Assembly (NCBI GenBank): GCA_030037405.1
Contig: JASHRK010000404.1
Coordinates: forward strand, 1-11,452
Reading direction: 5' to 3'
Length of the DNA stretch: 11,452 bases
Source of the DNA: Acidimicrobiales bacterium
GTDB taxonomy: Bacteria > Actinomycetota > Acidimicrobiia > Acidimicrobiales > Bog-793
Part shown: positions 6,644 through 11,452 of the stretch, piece after piece
Layout: each line of letters opens with the position of its first letter
How positions within the stretch are numbered: the first letter of the stretch is position 1
Program-made: the position numbers and the translations under genes
The notes under the pieces: generated by a model
What the model was told of the DNA's origin: nothing
What the model saw: the letters and a program-made list of their open reading frames with translations, nothing else
Databases searched by the model: none

Positions 6644-7131
6644 TGAAGCTGTCACCCATCGTCGAGGGCATCAGCGAGGACCTCCGCAGAGCGGGCGCCC
6701 TCGGCGGGGAGGAAGCGAGCCGGGTGGCCGAGATCCTCGTGGCGAGCGTCGAGCCTTCGATAAGCCTCCGCCTCCTCGACGCCCTGCAAACTGCCGCCCA
6801 CGAGCTCGCCGAGTCGGCGCCCGGGACGCAGGTCGACGTCCGGCTGGAGGGCCGTGACCCGGTGCTCTCGTTGACCCTCGCAGGGAACGTCCCTGCTGGA
6901 GGGGGAGACGTGGCAGGACAGCTGGGGAGCTACATCGACGGCGAGCTCTCCCGGCTAACGCTGCGACTCCCCGAAGGTCTCAAGTCGCAGATCGAAGAGA
7001 TCGCCATGCACGCCGGCGCCTCGCTCAACTCCTGGATCGTCATGTCGCTCGCCCGCTCGCTCGACCGCCCGATCGGCCCGCAGCCGGGGCGGCGGATGCC
7101 GAGACGGATCACCGGTTACGTCCAGGGCTGA
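6643..7131 (+). CDS. Ribbon-helix-helix (HicB/Arc-like) DNA-binding regulator
   Basis: The 162-residue protein has a helical N-terminal half (about 5-58), a short strand region (TQVDVRLEGRDPVLSLTLAG, 62-81), a flexible glycine-rich join, and a C-terminal ribbon-helix-helix fold at about 102-141. There the strand SRLTLRLP is followed by helix EGLKSQIEEIAMHAG and helix SLNSWIVMSLARSL. This is the layout annotated as 'HicB family antitoxin' in many actinobacteria, whose members end in a short basic tail with R-x-TGWV; here the tail is RRITGYVQG. No HicA-like or other toxin gene is adjacent, so a transcription-factor role is more likely than an antitoxin role. The ATG at 6643 appears leaderless. 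The gene is followed after 49 bases by the DUF4097 gene. Repression of its own promoter through the overlapping inverted repeat is inferred. Confidence 0.88.
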   Translation: MKLSPIVEGISEDLRRAGALGGEEASRVAEILVASVEPSISLRLLDALQTAAHELAESAPGTQVDVRLEGRDPVLSLTLAGNVPAGGGDVAGQLGSYIDGELSRLTLRLPEGLKSQIEEIAMHAGASLNSWIVMSLARSLDRPIGPQPGRRMPRRITGYVQG

Positions 7132-7180
7132 TCATGAACGCCTCGCAGCCGCAAGCCGCCCCCTGTTGAAAGGATCACCC

Positions 7181-7966
7181 ATGCAATGGTCATTCGTCGC
7201 AGCCGGACCAGTGAAGGCCGACCTCGAGGTCCCGGCCGGGACCATAGAGGTGAGACCTGCCAGCGGCAACATCGTCGAGGTCGGCCTCGAGCCGCTGCAC
7301 GGCGGCTACGGCCGGGCGGAACGACTGATCGAAGAGTCCGAGGTGAGCTTCGCGAACGACTCGCTCCGGGTGCACGTCCCCGCCGCCACGTTCAGGAACG
7401 TCGCCCTCCACTGCAACGTCGCCGTCCCCGCGGGCTCCGCCGTCAAGGCGACCTCTGCCTCGGCCGACGTGCAGTGCCTCGCCGCCGTCGCCTCGGTCAC
7501 AGTCAAGACGGCGAGCGGCGACGTGAGCTGTGACGTGGTCGAAGGAGACGTCTCTGTCACCACGGCGAGCGGCGACGTCGCCTGCAACCGGGTCGCCGGC
7601 GTGCTCCGTGTGAAGGGCGCCAGCGCGGACGTATCCGTGAGAGAGGTCGTAGGCGAGGTCGACATAGCCCTCGCAAGTGGAGACGTGGAGATAGGAGACG
7701 CCGGCAGCTCCGTGAAGCTCAACACAGCTTCGGGCGACCTCAGGCTACGGCGCATCCACGACGGCAAGGTCAACGTGAAGAGCGCCTCTGGAGACGTGCT
7801 GATCGGCGTCGCGCCAGGTGTGGGCGCTCACCTCGACGTCACGAGCATGACCGGCGAGGTCACGTGCACGCTCCCCTTCTCCGAGGAGTCCCTTGCGTCG
7901 GCCGACGTCGGGATCCGGTGCGTCACGATGAGCGGAGACGTCAAGATCGAGGCAGCGGTCCTCTGA
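7181..7966 (+). CDS. DUF4097 family beta-strand repeat protein
   Basis: This 261-residue protein is built almost entirely of short beta strands. From residue 92 it carries a regular ladder of the motif xASGDV (or SADV) at 92, 110, 128, 146, 164, 182 and 201, followed by looser copies at 223 (MTGEV) and 249 (MSGDV). The spacing is exactly 18 residues for the first six copies, as expected for one turn of a right-handed beta solenoid. No signal peptide or transmembrane segment is seen, so it is probably cytosolic. The family is of unknown function, sometimes called adhesin-like. The ATG at 7181 is chosen because AAAGGA (7169-7174) lies 6 bases upstream; a TTG at 7166 would overlap that site. It is the second gene behind the ribbon-helix-helix regulator, and that pairing recurs in actinobacteria, so the regulator probably controls it. 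Confidence 0.9.
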   Translation: MQWSFVAAGPVKADLEVPAGTIEVRPASGNIVEVGLEPLHGGYGRAERLIEESEVSFANDSLRVHVPAATFRNVALHCNVAVPAGSAVKATSASADVQCLAAVASVTVKTASGDVSCDVVEGDVSVTTASGDVACNRVAGVLRVKGASADVSVREVVGEVDIALASGDVEIGDAGSSVKLNTASGDLRLRRIHDGKVNVKSASGDVLIGVAPGVGAHLDVTSMTGEVTCTLPFSEESLASADVGIRCVTMSGDVKIEAAVL

Positions 7967-7984
7967 CCCGGCGAGCGAGTCCTG

Positions 7985-8494
7985 TCAAGTCCACGATGAC
8001 TCGTAGGGGCGCCGGCGTCCGGGCAGGGCGTCCCGTTTCCAGACGAGGACCTTGCGCTTGAAGTAGCAGACCTCCTCGCCTCGCTGGTTGTAACCCTTCG
8101 TCTCTACCGTCACGACACCGCGATCGGGCTTCGACCTCGACTCGGCGACGTCGAGGACACGGGTCTCGGCGTAGATCGTGTCGCCGTGGTACGTCGGCTT
8201 GAGATGCCTGAGGGTCTCGACCTCGAGGTTGGCGATGGCGGCGCCCGAGACGTCCGGCACGCTCATGCCGAGGACGACCGAGTAGACGAGATTGCCGACG
8301 ACGACGTTTCTCCCGTAGGGCGTGTCCCGCTCTGCAAACCAGGCGTCCGTGTGCAGGGGGTGATGGTTCATCGTGATCATGCAGAAGAGATGGTCGTCGT
8401 ACTCGGTGATGGTCTTTCCCGGCCAGTGTCTGAGCACGTCGCCTGCGGCGAAGTCCTCGAGGCAACGGCCGAAGGGACGCTCGTGAGCCGCCAA
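7985..8494 (-). CDS. meaC: MaoC-type mesaconyl-CoA hydratase (MeaC-like)
   Basis: The 169-residue hot-dog-fold hydratase closely resembles, from memory, the small MaoC proteins of Streptomyces ethylmalonyl-CoA clusters: HWPGKTITEYDDHLF (23-37), TMNHHPLHTD (41-50), NVVVGNLVYSVVLGMSVPDV (63-82), ANLEVETLRH (88-97), TYHGDTIY (101-108). The expected reaction is hydration of mesaconyl-CoA to beta-methylmalyl-CoA. In the active-site loop His48 is present, while Asn43 stands where many R-hydratases have Asp; NHHPLH appears normal for this subfamily. The TTG at 8494 is chosen because AGGAGG (8502-8507) lies 7 bases upstream; a TTG at 8500 overlaps the previous stop but is too close to that site. It is coupled to the small gene upstream and ends 18 bases from the convergent DUF4097 stop. 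The pathway role would be confirmed by finding ccr, ecm and mcl elsewhere in the genome. Confidence 0.85.
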   Translation of the reverse strand: MAAHERPFGRCLEDFAAGDVLRHWPGKTITEYDDHLFCMITMNHHPLHTDAWFAERDTPYGRNVVVGNLVYSVVLGMSVPDVSGAAIANLEVETLRHLKPTYHGDTIYAETRVLDVAESRSKPDRGVVTVETKGYNQRGEEVCYFKRKVLVWKRDALPGRRRPYESSWT

Positions 8495-8496
8495 CC

Positions 8497-8937
8497 TCAA
8501 CCCTCCTCGGAGAGCTCGCCAGCCGGTCGCGTCGTGAAGGAGAGGACCCAGTCCGGGTGCGTCTCGCCGTCGATGGAAAGGCGCCAGGTATAGCGGCTGC
8601 CGGGCGGGAGGGGGAGAGGGCTGAAGTTGACTGCGAGAGCGACGTCGATGGGGCTGCCCTCTGCGATGGTCCGCGGCTGGCCGACCTCGAAGTCGCCCCT
8701 CACCTCCATGGGCTTCGGCCCCTCTGGCGTCTCCACGAGGACCGGTTGGCCGTCCTCGTCCACGAGGAACAGCTCCCAGTGGTGGGGCGAGCCCGCCTCG
8801 GTCCAGTCGACGTCGACCTTGAGGGCCACCGCCGACGGCATGGGATCGGGACCGACCAGGCTCCAGCCGCCGCCGAGGATGTAGAGCTTGCCGTCGGAGA
8901 CCTGCGCAGCGTCGCAAAGCAGCATTGTCACTCTCAC
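8497..8937 (-). CDS. Conserved actinobacterial protein, DUF6941-like, function unknown
   Basis: The 146-residue product begins MRVTMLLCDAAQVSDGKLYI, followed by LGGGWSLVGPDPMPSAVALK. I recall this opening from a widespread actinobacterial family of unknown function (DUF6941-like). The rest is predicted beta-rich: HHWELFLVDEDGQPVLVE, an RGDFEVG strand and PPGSRYTWRLSIDG near the end, suggesting an immunoglobulin-like sandwich. No signal peptide, transmembrane segment or catalytic motif is visible. The GTG at 8937 is preferred because it falls just after a predicted promoter and where family similarity starts; in-frame alternatives are TTG at 8964, GTG at 8931 and ATG at 8925. Its stop overlaps an upstream in-frame TTG of the hydratase gene, and the ribosome site for that gene lies within it, so the two are co-expressed. 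Any link to the hydratase's pathway is unproven. Confidence 0.8.
   Translation of the reverse strand: MRVTMLLCDAAQVSDGKLYILGGGWSLVGPDPMPSAVALKVDVDWTEAGSPHHWELFLVDEDGQPVLVETPEGPKPMEVRGDFEVGQPRTIAEGSPIDVALAVNFSPLPLPPGSRYTWRLSIDGETHPDWVLSFTTRPAGELSEEG
8502..8507 (-). promoter_or_regulatory. Ribosome binding site deciding the TTG start of the hydratase gene
   Basis: AGGAGG on the minus strand lies within the last codons of the upstream gene and 7 bases before the TTG at 8494. A near-perfect Shine-Dalgarno sequence explains use of the weak TTG codon and couples the two genes. Confidence 0.7.
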
Positions 8938-8944
8938 GGCCGAC

Positions 8945-8972
8945 AACCTATCTGCTGCCGGCAAGGGGGCAA
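8945..8972 (-). promoter_or_regulatory. Promoter of the DUF6941-like/hydratase pair, probably leaderless
   Basis: On the minus strand TTGCCC (8972 to 8967), a 16-base spacer and TAGGTT (8950 to 8945) form a sigma-70-type promoter. Its start site would fall about 7 bases on, at or next to the GTG at 8937, so the transcript may have no leader. A possible opposite -10, TACGGT (8974-8979), lies 6 bases before the GTG at 8986 of the divergent methyltransferase gene, but it lacks a good -35. Confidence 0.45.
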
Positions 8973-8985
8973 CTACGGTGGCGCC

Positions 8986-9681
8986 GTGGTCTCCCTCGGC
9001 TTGAGAAACGACGTCTACCGCCGCCCCCTCGCCACCGCCCTCGAACGTCTCCGCCTCGACAAGGGCTGGCGCTGCGTGGACGTCGGCGCCGGTGCTGGGG
9101 ACGTCTCGGTGGCGCTCGCCGAGCTCGTGGGGCGCGAGGGCAGGATCTACGCAATCGACTCAGACCCGCGCGCCCGGGACGAGACGGCGAGGGCGGCAGC
9201 CGCTGCGGGGGAGGCGCAGGTGATCGCCCTCACGCAGGCGGCAGAGGACCTCGTGCTGCCGGAGCCGGTCGAGCTCGCATACTGCCGCTTCCTTCTCATG
9301 CACGTCACCGATCCGATGCGCGTCCTGAGGAGGATGGCGGCCGTCCTTGTCCCTGGCGGGTACGTGGTGGCGCAGGAGCCGGTCACCTCGGCAGGGAGGG
9401 TTGGCGGGGCACCGCTGTCCATGCCGGCAGCCCGCCATGCCGACATAGGCGCCAGGCTGCCGGCGCTCGTGCGGGAGGCCGGGCTCCTCCTCGTCGACGC
9501 CTGGGCGGAAGCGCCCGCGGGGGCCGGGCCCGGTCCCGTGGCCGACTACCTCGAGTCGCTCACCGAGGTCGCACCCGGCGACGACCCGATCGTCCTCCCA
9601 CCGCTGGTGACAGTCATCGGGCAGGCCGCAGAGGGTGACCGAGCGATTGCAGGGAGGCGCCGGGAAGGGGGCCATCGATAA
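8986..9681 (+). CDS. Class I SAM-dependent methyltransferase, substrate unknown
   Basis: The 231-residue protein has a Rossmann-type SAM-binding domain. Motif I is VDVGAGAGDVS (31-41), the acidic end of strand 2 is AIDSD (56-60), and the later motifs are AYCRFLLMHVTDP (98-110) and RRMAAVLVPGGYVVAQEP (115-132), where the substrate-binding lid begins. This resembles ubiquinone/menaquinone-type and small-molecule methyltransferases; nothing visible fixes the substrate. The C-terminal part (about 140-231) is less conserved and ends in a basic tail. The start is GTG at 8986, the last start before the conserved RNDVYRRPLATALERL, with only a weak GGTGG upstream. It ends 2 bases before the dehydrogenase start, so the two are one transcription unit; whether it acts in the same pathway is unknown. 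Confidence 0.85.
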   Translation: MVSLGLRNDVYRRPLATALERLRLDKGWRCVDVGAGAGDVSVALAELVGREGRIYAIDSDPRARDETARAAAAAGEAQVIALTQAAEDLVLPEPVELAYCRFLLMHVTDPMRVLRRMAAVLVPGGYVVAQEPVTSAGRVGGAPLSMPAARHADIGARLPALVREAGLLLVDAWAEAPAGAGPGPVADYLESLTEVAPGDDPIVLPPLVTVIGQAAEGDRAIAGRRREGGHR

Positions 9682-9683
9682 CC

Positions 9684-11360
9684 TTGCCTCCCGTGAGCGG
9701 CACCGACGGCGGCCTTCCTTCCTTCAGCGACCTCGCTCCCGTCAAACACGCCCTCGACGTCGCCTCCGGCGTCGTCACGGGCGCCGCACGGCGCCTCGCC
9801 AAGCTGAGCGACCACGGTCGGTGCCTCGACGACCACCAGGTACTCGCCTACGACCTCGCCCACGGGGCAGCCGCCATCGAGACGGCGCGCGCCGCCGTCG
9901 CCTACGGCGGGCACGGCGAGACCGAGGCGCGCATCGCCGCCGCCTTCGTGGCAGACGCAGTGGTCGACCTCGTGACGAGGACGGCCGGGAGGGAAGAGCT
10001 CTTCGGTGTCGAGCCCGGTTGGCACGGCGAGCTTGCTCCCCTCCTCACCCTCGCCCGCTCCCCTCGCGTCCTCGCCTCCCTTGCAGAGACGCCGGGCCCG
10101 AACCATCTCGACGAGGACTTCGATCTCGTCCGGGAGACGTTCCGCCGTTTCGCCGAGGACCAGATCGCCCCGAGAGCCGACCACATCCACAGGGACAACG
10201 CCGACGTGCCCGAGGAGATCATCTCAGGGCTGGCGGAGATGGGCGGCTTCGGGCTCTCGGTGCCCGAAGAGCACGGCGGCTTCGCCACAGGGGGTGAGCG
10301 CGACTACCTCGGAATGGTGATCGCAACCGAGGAGCTCTCGAGGGTCTCGCTCGGGGCGGGTGGGGCGCTCATCACGCGGCCCGAGATCCTCACGCGGGCC
10401 ATCGTGAACGGCGGCACCGACGAGCAGCGTCGCCGGCTCCTGCCGGCCATCGCCTCGGGCGAGCTCATGGTGGCGATCGCCGTGACAGAGCCCGACTTCG
10501 GCTCCGACGTCGCCAACCTGGTCCTCTCCGCAACTCCGAGCGCCGGTGGCGGCTACCTCGTGAACGGCGTGAAGACCTGGTGCACCTTCGCCGCCCGAGC
10601 CGAGATCCTCATGCTGCTCGCACGCACCGACCCCGACAGGTCCAAGGGGCACAGGGGCCTCTCCCTCTTCGTCGTGCGCAAGCCGCGGGCGCGCTCCGAG
10701 GGATTCGTCCTCGCCCAGGACGACTCGACGGAGGGCCGCCCCGAAGGGCTCGGCGGCGGGCGTCTCGAAGGCAGGCCCATCGACACGCTCGGCTACCGCG
10801 GCATGCACTCTTACGAATTGGCCTTCGACAACTGGTGGGTCGACGACGAGAGCCTGGTCGGGGGCGAGGAGGGGAAAGGGAGAGGTTTCTACCTGCAGAT
10901 GGCGGGGTTCGAGAACGGTCGCCTCCAGACCGCGGCGCGGGCGATCGGACTCATGCAGGGTGCCTACGAGACGGCCCTCGCATACGCGAGAGCGCGCAGG
11001 GTCTTCGGGCGCCAGGTCGTCGACTACGAGCTCACCCGTGCCAAGCTCGGCCGCATGGCCGTGCTCATCCAAGCGGGGCGCCAGTTCGCCTACGAGGTGG
11101 CCTCCATGATGGCGAGAGGCGAAGGCTCGATGGAAGCCTCGATGGTCAAGGCCTATGTCTGCCGGGCGGCCGAATGGGTCTCGCGAGAGGCGATGCAGAT
11201 CCACGGAGGCATGGGATACGCCGAGGAGTTCCCGGTGAGCCGGATGTTCGTGGATGCCCGCGTGCTGTCGATATTCGAAGGCGCCGACGAGACGCTCTGT
11301 CTCAGGGTGATCGCTCGCCGGCTCGTCGAGCTGGCGGATGCAGGGGCGGGCGACACCTGA
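9684..11360 (+). CDS. mcd: Methylsuccinyl-CoA dehydrogenase-like acyl-CoA dehydrogenase
   Basis: FAD enzyme of 558 residues, longer than typical acyl-CoA dehydrogenases (about 380-400) because of an N-terminal helical domain of roughly 140 residues (HALDVASGVVTGAARR ... LAYDLAHGAAAIETARAA). That architecture is characteristic of (2S)-methylsuccinyl-CoA dehydrogenase of the ethylmalonyl-CoA pathway, which oxidises methylsuccinyl-CoA to mesaconyl-CoA. The catalytic part starts near 144: FAD/substrate signature AIAVTEPDFGSD (264-275), the Mcd-like DTLGYRGMHSYELAFD (367-382), the helix ENGRLQTAARAIGLMQGAYE (410-429), and IHGGMGYAEEFPVSRM (506-521), followed by SIFEGADE with Glu532 at the usual catalytic-base position. 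The TTG at 9684, 2 bases after the methyltransferase stop, is the upstream limit; GTG at 9693 is an alternative, and neither has a well-spaced ribosome site. A divergent gene nearby encodes the next enzyme of the pathway. A different branched acyl-CoA substrate is possible. Confidence 0.85.
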   Translation: MPPVSGTDGGLPSFSDLAPVKHALDVASGVVTGAARRLAKLSDHGRCLDDHQVLAYDLAHGAAAIETARAAVAYGGHGETEARIAAAFVADAVVDLVTRTAGREELFGVEPGWHGELAPLLTLARSPRVLASLAETPGPNHLDEDFDLVRETFRRFAEDQIAPRADHIHRDNADVPEEIISGLAEMGGFGLSVPEEHGGFATGGERDYLGMVIATEELSRVSLGAGGALITRPEILTRAIVNGGTDEQRRRLLPAIASGELMVAIAVTEPDFGSDVANLVLSATPSAGGGYLVNGVKTWCTFAARAEILMLLARTDPDRSKGHRGLSLFVVRKPRARSEGFVLAQDDSTEGRPEGLGGGRLEGRPIDTLGYRGMHSYELAFDNWWVDDESLVGGEEGKGRGFYLQMAGFENGRLQTAARAIGLMQGAYETALAYARARRVFGRQVVDYELTRAKLGRMAVLIQAGRQFAYEVASMMARGEGSMEASMVKAYVCRAAEWVSREAMQIHGGMGYAEEFPVSRMFVDARVLSIFEGADETLCLRVIARRLVELADAGAGDT

Positions 11361-11390
11361 GCGGTTTGTCTTTGGGGGCGCCGTAGCCGA

Positions 11391-11409
11391 ACGGGCCCGC
11401 ACCGCCCGT
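11391..11409 (+). terminator. Weak hairpin after the dehydrogenase gene
   Basis: ACGGGC (11391-11396) and GCCCGT (11404-11409) form a perfect 6-base stem with a 7-base loop, 30 bases after the dehydrogenase stop. No T-tract follows, so termination is doubtful; it could also be an mRNA structure upstream of the next gene. Confidence 0.25.
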
Positions 11410-11436
11410 CATAGGGGGTCAGGGAGGGACTCTGTT

Positions 11437-11452
11437 ATGCGTGCCAGGAGCA
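11437..11452 (+). CDS. Probable start of another gene, cut by the window edge
   Basis: An ATG at 11437 follows the purine-rich AGGGAGGG (11421-11428) by 8 bases, a well-placed ribosome site, and opens with MRARS before the window ends. Nothing can be said about the product. Its position 76 bases after the dehydrogenase stop fits a following gene on the same strand. Confidence 0.4.

Noticed and set aside
6643..7131. HicB antitoxin of a toxin-antitoxin pair
   Set aside because: No HicA-like or other small toxin gene is adjacent. The neighbour is a 261-residue DUF4097 protein, so a stand-alone regulator is more likely.
7967..7984. Terminator between the convergent DUF4097 and hydratase genes
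   Set aside because: Only a 4-base inverted repeat (TGAC/GTCA) is present, with no T-tract.
8557..8985. Upstream extension of the methyltransferase frame
   Set aside because: It is antisense to the DUF6941-like gene and lacks similarity to methyltransferases; conserved sequence starts just after the GTG at 8986.
11370..11452. tRNA-like stretch with a possible D-arm (GTAGCCGAACGG) and a GTC-containing loop
   Set aside because: The anticodon stem has a G-G mismatch, the T-arm motif (GGTTCGA) is missing and no acceptor stem can be formed.

Overview
This window is GC-rich chromosomal DNA with dense, short-gapped genes, many GTG/TTG starts and an actinobacterial gene repertoire: a sufB-sufD operon with a ferredoxin gene, a HicB-like ribbon-helix-helix regulator paired with a DUF4097 protein, and a small MaoC-type mesaconyl-CoA hydratase. 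I infer an actinobacterium, possibly of the Acidimicrobiia, but no marker gene here fixes the lineage. I see no insertion sequence, integrase, phage gene, CRISPR array or RNA gene, and no gene-free stretch over about 120 bases.

Layout. Bases 1-3202 (minus strand) are the first part of a SUF iron-sulfur assembly operon, transcribed right to left: sufB, a small four-cysteine protein, sufD, then the start of a Rieske-type ferredoxin gene cut by the window edge. A probable extended -10 promoter lies upstream of sufB. Divergent to it, 3322-5487 encodes a prolyl-oligopeptidase (S9A, oligopeptidase B-like) enzyme. Convergent with that, 5508-6539 (minus) encodes a membrane protein with two predicted transmembrane segments, a repetitive Arg/Ala/Ser-rich linker and a C-terminal domain resembling the DUF4115/RodZ C-terminal fold.

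Bases 6540-7966 hold the most distinctive regulatory structure. A ribbon-helix-helix regulator gene and a DUF4097 beta-solenoid gene lie behind a promoter whose -10 box, predicted transcription start and ATG are all covered by a perfect 8-3-8 inverted repeat. Further half-sites lie upstream. The spacing predicts a leaderless mRNA that the first gene product probably autoregulates.

Bases 7985-11360 carry two enzymes assigned by recalled similarity to the ethylmalonyl-CoA pathway of acetyl-CoA assimilation: a MeaC-like mesaconyl-CoA hydratase (minus strand, behind a small DUF6941-like protein) and a methylsuccinyl-CoA dehydrogenase-like flavoprotein (plus strand, behind a class I methyltransferase). 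These enzymes catalyse adjacent steps (methylsuccinyl-CoA to mesaconyl-CoA to methylmalyl-CoA). They sit in two divergent gene pairs around a 48-base promoter region. The first bases of another plus-strand gene are visible at the right edge.

The window is mostly housekeeping and metabolism. The points worth following up are the operator over the RHH/DUF4097 start, the four-cysteine protein inside the suf operon, the frame-ambiguous 27-bp repeat in the membrane protein, and the ethylmalonyl-CoA enzyme pair.
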